From: Emcibacteraceae bacterium
Lineage (GTDB): Bacteria > Pseudomonadota > Alphaproteobacteria > Sphingomonadales > Emcibacteraceae
Length of the DNA: 64,000 bases
Direction: 5' to 3'
Assembly (NCBI GenBank): GCA_041396985.1
Contig: JAWKXO010000006.1
Coordinates: forward strand, 1 to 64,000
Numbering within the stretch: the stretch's first letter is position 1; each line of letters opens with the position of its first letter. Both the position numbers and the translations under genes were made by a program. This document shows positions 27,727 through 36,173 of the stretch, piece after piece. The notes beneath the pieces were generated by a model. That model saw only the letters and a list, made by a program, of their open reading frames with translations, ran no database searches and was not told the DNA's origin.

Positions 27727-29952
27727 TTAATTTTGTATATTCTGATTTAATCTCTCACGGTCACGTCTTACATTTTCAATATCCCGTTGGATATTTTCCT
27801 TCATTTTTGCTCTTCCATCAACGCTGGGAATTTTACTCAAATTTTCGTTCAAATCCCTATTCAACTCAATCTGCATTTCCTGAAGTTGCTGATCGCTCGG
27901 CATATTGGCCATAGCCTGCTTTATAATCTTTTCCAGCTCTTCTTTAGTCGGTACATTTGCTTTTGCCTGTTCAATAATGCGTTTTAATTCTTCCTGGTCA
28001 GGTACATTGGCTCTGGCCTCTTCGACAATTCTCTTAAGCTCAATCGCATCTGGCATATTTTCTTTGGCTTCTTTCACGATTTCTGCCAGTTCCTCTTCCG
28101 TCGGCAGATTTGCCAGTGACTCTTTGATGATTTTTTCAAGTTCTTCTTCGGTCGGAACGTCCTTCTTTGCATCCTCTATAATCCGTTCAAGTTCTTCTTT
28201 GCTCAGCGCATTCTTTTTCGCTTCCTTGACTATTTTTTTAATCTCTTCCTCTGTTGGCAGACCTTTAATACTCATTTGCGTATCAAGATAAAAATCCGGA
28301 ATATCTACTGAAGCATTACTGAGTAAAACTTCCGTAGTCTGATCAAGTTTTTGTTCTGATCCAATCGCAGAAAGGGCCAATCCTTTTTCATAATCACTTT
28401 TCATACTGTCAACTTTTTTGATAAGGCGGGTAATCTGCTTCTGATCAAGATCATAAACATCAACCAGACTTTCCGTATAAAGACGAACAGCATAATCACT
28501 GAGAAGCAGGTCCATTTCTTCTAGAACCGCATCCGCACCGCCACGGCCATAAATCTGATCAACCCGTTTTTCTGCATTTATACCAGACAGGCGCAGCATG
28601 GATTTAAGATTATCTGCCTGCCAGGCATATTCCATCTCATCCAGATCAGCAGGTTTACCTTCCTTAAAGTAGCGACGGTCAATTTTATTATCTTTGCCGG
28701 TCAGAACGAGTTTACGGCTCTCACCATTCTGTCTTGTTTCGAGTGAAAAATATCCATCACTATCCAAGCCTGTGATATCCGTTTCTTCTCCATTCAGTTC
28801 AATTTTACCCTGCCATTCGACTTCAAGGAATTTATCCTCGATTGTGGTCTCAACAGAGCTGTGACCATCACTGTTAATTTCCATCTGCCCCCGGGCAACC
28901 CGTGGTGTCATAAGACCAAGTACAATTATACTGATAAATACGATCGCCAGATTTCTGGCTAGGCTGACGAAATTCAGGCTGTTAAAGACACGCGTTGATG
29001 TCAGACGTTTAACACGTTTGCTTAAGGGACTTTCCCGTCTTAACACCGCCAGGCCCAGCACAGGTTTATTATACCCGATTAACTGTTTTGCCCCTTTAAC
29101 AAGCGACTTTGCATATATAATCTTATCACCGCAGCTTTTTGCCGCCCTGTCATCGCAGGCGAGCTCCCGTTCTTCAGATATATGGCTGGCGATAAAATGC
29201 ATAACCGGGTTCCACCAATATATGGCAAGAATGATGCGCTCAAACAAATGTAGAATATTGTCATGACGCTTGATATGGGCAAGTTCATGATAAAGCAGCG
29301 GTAATAATTCATCCATTTTCATTTTTTGCGAAAAAGTGTGCGGAATAAGGATCGTTGGATTTAAGAACCCCACCACAATAGGGCCGGTGATTTCATCGCT
29401 GACAGCAATTTCCACATGGTCCGGCCATTTTTCATCAAGATCAGTAGAGCCTGCGGCGAATGGATAAGCATATTTTCTTAATTTCCAGGCATTATTTGCA
29501 GCAAGCGCCAATCGTGAAAAAGCAATCAGCATTCCCAAAATCCAAAATCCCAATAAGCTTGTCAGTATTATTTCTTCATTTATACCCGCTTTTTCCTTCA
29601 CAGGGATCGGCGACGCATCAAATTTTAGCTTATATTTGTTTTTCTTTGACTGTTCCATAAGGGTCGCAACCGCTGACGGACCGGATGGTATCACGCTCTG
29701 AACCTGAGCATACCCGGATTGAAATGGTGATTGAACGCTCTGCCAGCTGACCCCTTTTCCCGGTAAAAAAGTGGCTAGCGGTAACACGGCAAGGGCAAAG
29801 AGTGTCGCACTCCAGCTCCATGATTTTTCTTCGGCACTTGTATCCTTCAGCATTTTCAAAACGCCCATAACAACTGCAAAAATAATCATGCTCTGCCACA
29901 GATTATGTCCGGCAATAATGCCAAAATTCAGATCCAGATTAATCATCATCAT
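27727..29952 (-). CDS. M56 (BlaR1-like) membrane peptidase with 17-residue repeat tail
   Basis: This 741-residue protein has membrane helices near residues 12-32, 47-64, 130-150 and about 330-350. The zinc motif is in LLYHELAHIKRHDN, with ERELACDDRAA downstream, as in BlaR1/MecR1. A periplasmic part follows, ending in seven tandem 17-residue helical repeats (P-x-x-E-E-L-x-x-I-I-x-x-A). In BlaR1 systems the peptidase senses a signal and relieves repression by BlaI. The penicillin-binding sensor of true BlaR1 is absent; the repeat domain takes its place. Three consecutive ATGs (29952, 29949, 29946) follow AAAGGA; the gene overlaps blaI by 14 nt. Confidence 0.88.
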   Translation of the reverse strand: MMMINLDLNFGIIAGHNLWQSMIIFAVVMGVLKMLKDTSAEEKSWSWSATLFALAVLPLATFLPGKGVSWQSVQSPFQSGYAQVQSVIPSGPSAVATLMEQSKKNKYKLKFDASPIPVKEKAGINEEIILTSLLGFWILGMLIAFSRLALAANNAWKLRKYAYPFAAGSTDLDEKWPDHVEIAVSDEITGPIVVGFLNPTILIPHTFSQKMKMDELLPLLYHELAHIKRHDNILHLFERIILAIYWWNPVMHFIASHISEERELACDDRAAKSCGDKIIYAKSLVKGAKQLIGYNKPVLGLAVLRRESPLSKRVKRLTSTRVFNSLNFVSLARNLAIVFISIIVLGLMTPRVARGQMEINSDGHSSVETTIEDKFLEVEWQGKIELNGEETDITGLDSDGYFSLETRQNGESRKLVLTGKDNKIDRRYFKEGKPADLDEMEYAWQADNLKSMLRLSGINAEKRVDQIYGRGGADAVLEEMDLLLSDYAVRLYTESLVDVYDLDQKQITRLIKKVDSMKSDYEKGLALSAIGSEQKLDQTTEVLLSNASVDIPDFYLDTQMSIKGLPTEEEIKKIVKEAKKNALSKEELERIIEDAKKDVPTEEELEKIIKESLANLPTEEELAEIVKEAKENMPDAIELKRIVEEARANVPDQEELKRIIEQAKANVPTKEELEKIIKQAMANMPSDQQLQEMQIELNRDLNENLSKIPSVDGRAKMKENIQRDIENVRRDRERLNQNIQN
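27901..28257 (-). repeat. Seven 51-bp tandem repeats encoding a 17-residue helical motif
   Basis: Seven consecutive in-frame units of exactly 51 bp lie in the M56 peptidase gene; examples are PTEEELEKIIKESLANL and PDQEELKRIIEQAKANV. Each unit starts with Pro or Leu and has acidic/basic helix residues with Leu/Ile at fixed places. A partial eighth unit (PSDQQLQEM) follows. Confidence 0.92.
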
Positions 29953-30340
29953 TTTCCTTTGTGCCTAAAGCCTGTTCAATTGCCTGTTCCAATGTTGCAA
30001 TTTCATTTTCATCAATATCGCTGTCTTTTAACAAATGCTGGGCAAGTGCATTGGTTGAACCACCAAAAGCATTGCCGATTAACTGCTTTAAAGCCTGTGT
30101 TCTGGCGGCAGCACGGCTGATTAAAGGGCGATATAAAAATGCCCGTCCTTCTTTTCTGGCCTCAACAAACCCTTTTTCCTTTAAAATTCCCAGAAACGTT
30201 TGTACGGTGGTATAAGCCTGCTTCTTTTCATCCGCGGTCGCCTCAATGACATCATGAACGCTGGCTTCTCCCTTCTGCCAAAGCACATCCATAATCCTGC
30301 TTTCCGCTTCAGTAAGTGTTGATGACGCTTTTCTTGCCAT
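29939..30340 (-). CDS. BlaI/MecI/CopY-family repressor
   Basis: This 133-residue winged-helix repressor has LTEAESRIMDVLWQKGEASVHDVIEA at the N-terminus and AYTTVQTFLGILKEKGFVEARKEGRAFLYRPL in the DNA-binding core, with a helical dimer tail. BlaI proteins repress their own gene and a linked M56 peptidase gene until they are cleaved. It overlaps the M56 gene by 14 nt. Two matching CTAA-N4-TTAG sites lie in its promoter region, supporting self-repression. Confidence 0.93.
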   Translation of the reverse strand: MARKASSTLTEAESRIMDVLWQKGEASVHDVIEATADEKKQAYTTVQTFLGILKEKGFVEARKEGRAFLYRPLISRAAARTQALKQLIGNAFGGSTNALAQHLLKDSDIDENEIATLEQAIEQALGTKENDDD

Positions 30341-30366
30341 AAATTGCTTCCTTATATTTTTAATTA

Positions 30367-30378
30367 CTAATAATTTAG
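30367..30378. promoter_or_regulatory. BlaI operator 2 (CTAA-TAAT-TTAG)
   Basis: This inverted repeat has the same core as the site at 30409-30420, with centres 42 bp apart (four helical turns). It overlaps the likely -10 region of the blaI promoter, whose -35 TTGACT lies at about 30391-30396 on the minus strand. Confidence 0.6.
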
Positions 30379-30404
30379 GATTTAAAGACAGGAGTCAAGA
30401 ACAA

Positions 30405-30424
30405 AATACTAATTTTTTAGTATT
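30405..30424. promoter_or_regulatory. BlaI operator 1 (AATACTAA-N4-TTAGTATT)
   Basis: A perfect 8-bp inverted repeat with a TTTT centre lies just upstream of the blaI -35 box. Its half-site TACTAA resembles known BlaI/MecI half-sites. It also sits at the very end of the upstream cupin gene. Confidence 0.65.
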
Positions 30425-30962
30425 AATTCAAAGGACGGGCAGATTTCAGATAATCTTCATGGACATATTGACGTGGATTGTCGCCCGAAACATCCCACAT
30501 GGTTCTTTCCTGATTTTCAAGATCCCCCAGATAAAAATGAATGCCTGCATTGGGTTTAGTATCATGGGTACAGATTGCATGAACGGCATTAATATCAAGA
30601 TCAACGACCGCAGGCGCTTCAAATGTAACCCGGGATCGTTCAACCACTTTTTCTCCGTGCCGATCATAAATAACATGGGTTTCCGTTCCTTTAAAAAGAG
30701 CGGAAATGGCAATCATTCCATGTTCATGGGGTGGGTATAATATTTTCGGCGGTGTGGCTATATAATAAACTGCCAGATTATCATCGCTATATAAAAGCAC
30801 CTCTTCACAATCGAAGTCCGGCAGCGCCATGATTATATCATCCGGATTTTCCGCCATTTTTTGCAGCCGTGATAATATACCGGAATTATCACCGCTCCCC
30901 TGCAATTTACAAACATCATCGATTAATTGTTTGAGGCTATCTCCGACTTTCTGCTGATACAT
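30423..30962 (-). CDS. Cupin-fold protein, cysteine-dioxygenase-like
   Basis: This 179-residue soluble protein shows a double-stranded beta-helix pattern. It has a metal-type motif PPHEHGMIAISALFKGTETHVIY near residues 77-99 and a later His region (AVHAICTHDTKPNAGIHFYLGDL), as in cysteine-dioxygenase-type cupins. The reaction cannot be named from sequence. It lies 36 nt after the last isomerase gene and is probably the final gene of the large sugar-oxidation operon, though it could have its own promoter. Confidence 0.65.
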   Translation of the reverse strand: MYQQKVGDSLKQLIDDVCKLQGSGDNSGILSRLQKMAENPDDIIMALPDFDCEEVLLYSDDNLAVYYIATPPKILYPPHEHGMIAISALFKGTETHVIYDRHGEKVVERSRVTFEAPAVVDLDINAVHAICTHDTKPNAGIHFYLGDLENQERTMWDVSGDNPRQYVHEDYLKSARPLN

Positions 30963-30998
30963 AATAATTTACCTTGTATTTATATCTGGAGAATTCCC

Positions 30999-31850
30999 TT
31001 AAATACCACTGATGGTCAGCTTTTTCATGCTTTCAAGACCATAACGGATTGTCGCCAGCGGATCTTCCGGTTCATCATGTTCTACAAAGAAATGCTTAAA
31101 CCCTGCCTGACTGATGCGGCTTAGATATCTTTCAAAATCAACAGTTCCCTTGCCCACATCGGCAAACCAGTGGTTTTTGTCCATATCCTTCAAATGACAC
31201 ATTGGGAAACGGCCTGGATAAAGATCAAATAGCATAAATGGATCAACCCCGGCATAGGTGATCCAGTAAAAATCCATTTCAATTTTGGTCAGCTCAGGAT
31301 CGGTCTGACCAAATAAAATCTTATAGGGCAGTTCACCTTCAAGCTCGACAAATTCAAAATCATGATGATGATAGCCAAACTGAATACCCGCATCCTTACA
31401 CATATGACTGGCCACATTCATTTTTTCGACCAGTGATTTATACTGGTCGAGCCTCACTCTGTCTTCCGGCGGTATCCAGCCCAATATCAGATATTCCTGC
31501 CCTAATGTGTGGGCATCCTCGATAAAGCTTTTTAAAGTTTCAAGTTCAAGCTGGATAGGGTCCATATGGCGGGAAACACATTTAAGGCCGTTCTGGTCAA
31601 GCGCGTTTCTAAATTCTTTCGCCGTGCCACCCAGATTAATAATCGCCTCAACTTCCTTAAACCCCATCTGCGCGATCTGTTCAATAGTACGTGGCATATT
31701 TTCCGCTATCAGATGCCTTACGGTATAAAGCTGAACCCCGTAATTGCTAATTTTTCCGGAAGTTGCTGCTGCATTCATTATGCCGGTCATCCCTGCCATG
31801 CTGGCCAAACTGGCGCCTGCCGCAGTTTTTATAAATTTTCTTCTGTCCAT
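30999..31850 (-). CDS. Exported TIM-barrel sugar isomerase/epimerase (copy 1)
   Basis: This 283-residue protein has a twin-arginine-type leader (MDRRKFIKTAAGASLASMAG) and an AP-endonuclease-2/xylose-isomerase-like barrel. Metal-site motifs are visible (FGYHHHDFEF, IEMDFYWITYAGVDP, CHLKDMD, VEHDEPEDP). Related proteins act on 3-keto sugars or as sugar epimerases. It is a paralogue of the product at 33562-34434, sharing QLYTVRxLxxEN near the start and EHDxPEDPLA near the end. It lies 11 nt after a GMC oxidoreductase gene. The exact substrate is unknown; a periplasmic location is inferred from the leader. Confidence 0.85.
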   Translation of the reverse strand: MDRRKFIKTAAGASLASMAGMTGIMNAAATSGKISNYGVQLYTVRHLIAENMPRTIEQIAQMGFKEVEAIINLGGTAKEFRNALDQNGLKCVSRHMDPIQLELETLKSFIEDAHTLGQEYLILGWIPPEDRVRLDQYKSLVEKMNVASHMCKDAGIQFGYHHHDFEFVELEGELPYKILFGQTDPELTKIEMDFYWITYAGVDPFMLFDLYPGRFPMCHLKDMDKNHWFADVGKGTVDFERYLSRISQAGFKHFFVEHDEPEDPLATIRYGLESMKKLTISGI

Positions 31851-31861
31851 TTCTTCCCTCT

Positions 31862-33556
31862 CTATAAAATATTCGCCTTCATTTGCGTTACCGCATAATC
31901 AACTGCCCGTACGGTCAGCGCCATATAGGTCAGTGACGGGTTCTGACAGGCTGATGAAGCCATACAGGACCCGTCCGTTATAAACACATTATCCACATCA
32001 TGGCACTGGTTATGACCATTAAGCACTGATGTTTTGGGGTCACGCCCCATTCGTGCCGTCCCCATTTCATGAATACCGATACCGGGATAGGCATTTTCAT
32101 CAAGATAGCCTTCAACATTCTTAAGCCCCAGATCTTTCAGCATTTTAACCGACACATCAACAATTTCCCGTCTCATCTTCCAGTCATTTTCCCCATATGC
32201 GCAGTCAACATGAAGTTGTGGAATACCCCATTTATCTATTTTGGATTTATGCAGGCTTGCCATATTTTTATAATCCGGCAGCATTTCACCAAACCCGGCA
32301 ATACTGAAAATCCATGGACCGGGCTTATTGAAACTTTCCTTAAAATCAGCCCCGAAGCCCTTTTCACCAATCTTATCTTTCCAGCCACGACGCTCAGCCC
32401 CGCCCTGAAACCCGTAACCACGGTAAAATTTTTCTTCCTGACCGCGAAGGTTTTGAAAGCGCGGAATATAAATACCGGTTGCCCGACGGCCGATATAATA
32501 TCTGTCATCAAAGCCTTCAAATTCCCCCTTCGCTCCCTGGGCATAAAGGTGATCCATCAGATAATGACCTAAAACGCCGCTGCTGTTGGCAAAACCGTTT
32601 TTAAAATGCTCGCTGGTCGAATTAAGAAGGATTTGTGTGGTCCCAAGTGTCGAGGCACACATAAAAATCACCCGTGATTTATATTCTTTCATCTCATTGG
32701 TTTTGGCATCAATAACCCGTACCCCAACGGCTTTTCCGGTTTTTTCATCATAAATCAGGCTGCGGACAATGCTATCGGTAATCACCGTTAAATTGCCGGT
32801 TCTCCTTGCCGCTGGCAGGGTTGCTGACTGGCTTGAGAAATAAGCCCCGAATGAACAGCCCCGCTGGCACTGATTGCGCGACTGGCATGTGCCACGCCCC
32901 AGAGCCAGTTGTTCCTCAGTCGGTTCTGTCAGGTGGGCGGCCCGACCAATGATAAGCCGGCGGTCTTCATAAAGCTCTTCCATCCGTTTTTTAATTTCAC
33001 GCTCAACACAGTTAAGCTCCATCGGCGGCTGAAATTTCCCGTCCGGCAGCTGCGGCAGGCCATCATTATTGCCGGTAATACCGGCAAAAACCTCAACATA
33101 ATCATACCATTTTTTAAGATCCGCATAACGGATCGGCCAATCGACCCCATGCCCGTCTTTCTTATTGGCTTCAAAATCAAGATCACTCAGCCGGTAACTC
33201 TGCCGATGCCAGGTCAATGACCGGCCACCGAGGTGATAACCCCTGATCCAGCTGAATGGCTTTCCTTCCTCCTGTGAATAGGGATGATCCTGATCATTGA
33301 CAAAAAAATGTTTGGTACTGTCCAGAAAGGCATAACACTGTTTTTGAATGGGATATTCTCTGTCGGCCAGTTTGCGGTCAACCTTGTCACGAAATTTCAT
33401 TTCCCACGGCCCAAGTCCTTCACCGATATAATCTTCCCGGTGCTCGACATGGCGACCCCGTTCAATCACCAGGGTTTTTAATCCTTTTTCGGTAAATTCC
33501 TTTGCCGCCCATCCCCCTGACATGCCGGAGCCGACAACGATTGCATCAAAATCCAT
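31862..33556 (-). CDS. GMC-family FAD sugar oxidoreductase (copy 1)
   Basis: This 564-residue flavoprotein has the FAD-binding motif VVGSGMSGGWAAKEFTEKG at the start, HLGGRSLTWHRQSYR, the Cys-rich RGTCQSRNQCQRGCSFGAYF, and the C-terminal HEMGTARMGRDP and NPSLTYMALTVRAVDYAV. These belong to the gluconate/fructose/glucoside-3-dehydrogenase branch of GMC enzymes. It has no signal peptide and may be exported as a complex with the twin-arginine small subunit at 36174. It is a clear paralogue of the product at 34446. Likely reaction: oxidation of a sugar hydroxyl, perhaps C3 of glycosides (inference from neighbours). The electron acceptor is not encoded nearby. Confidence 0.9.
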   Translation of the reverse strand: MDFDAIVVGSGMSGGWAAKEFTEKGLKTLVIERGRHVEHREDYIGEGLGPWEMKFRDKVDRKLADREYPIQKQCYAFLDSTKHFFVNDQDHPYSQEEGKPFSWIRGYHLGGRSLTWHRQSYRLSDLDFEANKKDGHGVDWPIRYADLKKWYDYVEVFAGITGNNDGLPQLPDGKFQPPMELNCVEREIKKRMEELYEDRRLIIGRAAHLTEPTEEQLALGRGTCQSRNQCQRGCSFGAYFSSQSATLPAARRTGNLTVITDSIVRSLIYDEKTGKAVGVRVIDAKTNEMKEYKSRVIFMCASTLGTTQILLNSTSEHFKNGFANSSGVLGHYLMDHLYAQGAKGEFEGFDDRYYIGRRATGIYIPRFQNLRGQEEKFYRGYGFQGGAERRGWKDKIGEKGFGADFKESFNKPGPWIFSIAGFGEMLPDYKNMASLHKSKIDKWGIPQLHVDCAYGENDWKMRREIVDVSVKMLKDLGLKNVEGYLDENAYPGIGIHEMGTARMGRDPKTSVLNGHNQCHDVDNVFITDGSCMASSACQNPSLTYMALTVRAVDYAVTQMKANIL

Positions 33557-33561
33557 CTCGC

Positions 33562-34434
33562 TTATCCGATCTTCATTTCTCTAAGCGTTTTATAACTGTT
33601 TTTAATACTGGCCAGTGGGTCTTCCGGCTGGTCATGTTCAACAATATAATAGTCAAGCCCTGCCAGTTCACTAAGCGCGAACATGCCCGCAAAATCTATG
33701 ACACCCTGCCCGACATCAACCATTTGACCATCACCAGTGCGGTCCTTGACATGACAAAGCGGGAACCGGCCCGGGTATTTTTTAAAAAAGTCAACCGGGT
33801 TACCACCGCCTTCAATGGTCCAGAACAGATCCATTTCAATACTAAAAAGATCAGGATCAGTTTCCTGAAGCAGAATATCAAGCGGAACCACTCCATCAAT
33901 GGCCTTCAATTCAAAATCATGATTATGATAGGCAAATTTAAGCCCTGCTTTATGACATTCCTCACCGATCCGGTTAAACGCCTCAGCATGTTTTTTATAC
34001 TGATCCAGTGTCTGACGATCCTCCGGCTGAAGAAATGGCACGATCACATATTTATGACCAACTGTTTTTGAATATTCGATGGTCCGCTTCAGATTATCGC
34101 CCTGAACCAGATTAAGATCCACGTGGGTCGAAGGGGAACTTAAGCCATTTTGATCAAGCATATTTTTTATCTGAGCAGCTGTCCGGTCAAAATATCCGGC
34201 AAATTCAACCTGCGAATATCCGATTTTGGCAACATCAGCTATAGTTTTTTCAAGATTTTCCCGCATCAGACCACGAACCGTATAAAGCTGTAACCCGATA
34301 TCATTAATTTTACCGCCCGCATTTATATTTCTGGCGGCAGCAAAGGTTTCAAAACAACTTCCAAAGCCTGTTGACACGGCAATACCGCTCGCAAGGGTGG
34401 ATTTCATGAATGTTCGCCTATTTAAGTGTGTCAT
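33562..34434 (-). CDS. Exported TIM-barrel sugar isomerase/epimerase (copy 2)
   Basis: This roughly 290-residue barrel protein has a twin-arginine-type leader (MTHLNRRTFMKSTLASGIAV). Metal-site motifs are FAYHNHDFELKAIDG, IEMDLFWTIEGGGNP, CHVKDRTGDG and VEHDQPEDPL. The ATG at 34434 follows a GGA 6 nt upstream; another in-frame ATG at 34449 overlaps the stop of the preceding GMC gene. Paired with the adjacent GMC gene, it forms one of two TIM-GMC modules that look duplicated. Probable role: epimerisation, isomerisation or lyase action on an oxidised sugar. Confidence 0.86.
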   Translation of the reverse strand: MTHLNRRTFMKSTLASGIAVSTGFGSCFETFAAARNINAGGKINDIGLQLYTVRGLMRENLEKTIADVAKIGYSQVEFAGYFDRTAAQIKNMLDQNGLSSPSTHVDLNLVQGDNLKRTIEYSKTVGHKYVIVPFLQPEDRQTLDQYKKHAEAFNRIGEECHKAGLKFAYHNHDFELKAIDGVVPLDILLQETDPDLFSIEMDLFWTIEGGGNPVDFFKKYPGRFPLCHVKDRTGDGQMVDVGQGVIDFAGMFALSELAGLDYYIVEHDQPEDPLASIKNSYKTLREMKIG

Positions 34435-34445
34435 GATATTTCCAT

Positions 34446-36161
34446 TCATATTTTGTGATTTTTCATATTCGCAACCGCATAATCAACAGCCCGTGCCGTC
34501 AGGGCCATATAGGTCAGTGACGGATTCTGGCAGGCTGATGACGCCATTGCCGAACCGTCGGTGATAAAAACATTATCCACATCATGGCATTGATTATGAC
34601 CATTGAGCACCGATGTTTTGGGATCCCTGCCCATCCGAGCCGTGCCCATTTCATGGATGCCAAGCCCCAGTGAATCTTCAGTATCATAGGTTTTTACATT
34701 TTTAAGGCCGGTTTTTTTCATAATTTCCGCTGCCATTTCCATCATTGATTTACGGATTTTTTTATCATTTTCGCCAAATTTCGCATCAATGTGAATTTGC
34801 GGCAGGCCCCATTGGTCCTTTTTTGTTTTATGCAGGCTGGCCCGGTTACCCGCGTCGGGCAGCATCTCACCATAACCTTCGAGATTAATTTCCCAGACAC
34901 CGGGGGTTTTAAAGCTTTCTTTAAATGCCGCACCAAATCCTTTATCGGTCAGTCGGTCGGTCCAGTCCTTTCGACGGCCACTGCCCTGATAGGCAAACCC
35001 GCGGACAAAATCCTCTTCATCGCGATTGAGATTGGTAAAGCGCGGCATATAGATACTGTTTGGTTTTCGCCCGATATAATAACGGTCTTCAAAGGCGTCA
35101 ATTTCTCCCGTTGCCCCGGCGGAGCAAAGATGATCCATCAGATAGCGTCCCACCGCATCACTGCTGTTGGCAAAGCCGTTCGGGAAATGCTCGCTTGTGG
35201 AATTAAGGAGTATCTGTGTAGTCCCCAAAGTCGAGGCGCAAAGAAAAATCACCCTGGCGCTATATGCTCTGGTTTCTTTTGTTTTGCTGTTGATCACCCG
35301 CACACCGGTAGCTTTTTTGCTGTCCCCGTCATAAATAACACTATGGACAAGACTGTCAGTTACAATGGTCAGATTGCCTGTACGTTCCGCCGCCGGTAAT
35401 GTTGCCGACTGGCTGGAAAAATAGGCGCCAAGCGAACAGCCACGTTGACACTGGTTTCGCGACTGGCATGTGCCACGCCCCAGTTCAATATGGATCGGTT
35501 GCGGTTCCGTCAGATGGGCGCAGCGCCCGGGTATTAGAACCCGGTCATCATAGGCTTCCCTGATCCTTTTGCTGAAATCCGCCTCCGCGCAGTTAAAGCC
35601 GATCGGTGGCAGAAACACACCGTCCGGAAGCTGTGGCAAACCCTCCAGAGTGCCGCTGACGCCGACAAATTCCTCCACATAATCATACCATGGCTTAAGG
35701 TCGTGATAGCGGATCGGCCAGTCGGTGCCATGGCCGTCACGGGCATTGCTTTCAAAATCCATTTCGCTCCAGCGATAACTTTGCCGATGCCAGAGCAGGG
35801 AACGACCTCCTAAATGAAATCCTTTGATCCATTCAAAATTGGTTCCTTGCTCTTTTGAATAGGGATGATCAATATCATCGGCAAAGAAATGTTTGGTGCT
35901 GTCCTTAAAGGCGTAACAGCGTTTCTGAACCGGATAGCGTGTATCGGCCAGCTTACGGTCAACATCATCACGGAATTTCATATCCCAGGGGTCTTTATTT
36001 TCACCGGTATAATCGGTGCCGTGCTCAACAAATCTACCGCGTTCCACCACTAGGGTTTTCATTCCCTTTTCACAGAATTCCTTTGCCGCCCAGCCGCCGG
36101 AAATGCCGGAACCAACAATAAGCACGTCAAATTCTGTTGATTGTGGATTAGTTTTTTCCAT
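34446..36161 (-). CDS. GMC-family FAD sugar oxidoreductase (copy 2)
   Basis: This 571-residue paralogue of the product at 31862 is nearly identical to it in the last 70 residues (HEMGTARMGRDPKTSVLNGH; DGSAMASSACQNPSLTYMAL). It has the FAD motif LIVGSGISGGWAAKEF and the same Cys-rich block RGTCQSRNQCQRGCSLGAYF. No signal peptide is seen. It follows the subunit-3 gene by 12 nt and overlaps or abuts the next isomerase gene. It is probably the catalytic subunit of a membrane-linked sugar dehydrogenase of the glucoside-3-dehydrogenase kind. Confidence 0.9.
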   Translation of the reverse strand: MEKTNPQSTEFDVLIVGSGISGGWAAKEFCEKGMKTLVVERGRFVEHGTDYTGENKDPWDMKFRDDVDRKLADTRYPVQKRCYAFKDSTKHFFADDIDHPYSKEQGTNFEWIKGFHLGGRSLLWHRQSYRWSEMDFESNARDGHGTDWPIRYHDLKPWYDYVEEFVGVSGTLEGLPQLPDGVFLPPIGFNCAEADFSKRIREAYDDRVLIPGRCAHLTEPQPIHIELGRGTCQSRNQCQRGCSLGAYFSSQSATLPAAERTGNLTIVTDSLVHSVIYDGDSKKATGVRVINSKTKETRAYSARVIFLCASTLGTTQILLNSTSEHFPNGFANSSDAVGRYLMDHLCSAGATGEIDAFEDRYYIGRKPNSIYMPRFTNLNRDEEDFVRGFAYQGSGRRKDWTDRLTDKGFGAAFKESFKTPGVWEINLEGYGEMLPDAGNRASLHKTKKDQWGLPQIHIDAKFGENDKKIRKSMMEMAAEIMKKTGLKNVKTYDTEDSLGLGIHEMGTARMGRDPKTSVLNGHNQCHDVDNVFITDGSAMASSACQNPSLTYMALTARAVDYAVANMKNHKI

Positions 36162-36173
36162 AATTAAGCTCTG

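Noticed and set aside
27905..28291. Long plus-strand open frame rich in Ser opposite the M56 repeats
   Set aside because: It is the antisense shadow of the 51-bp repeats (Glu/Leu codons read backwards as Ser-rich) and has no start signal.
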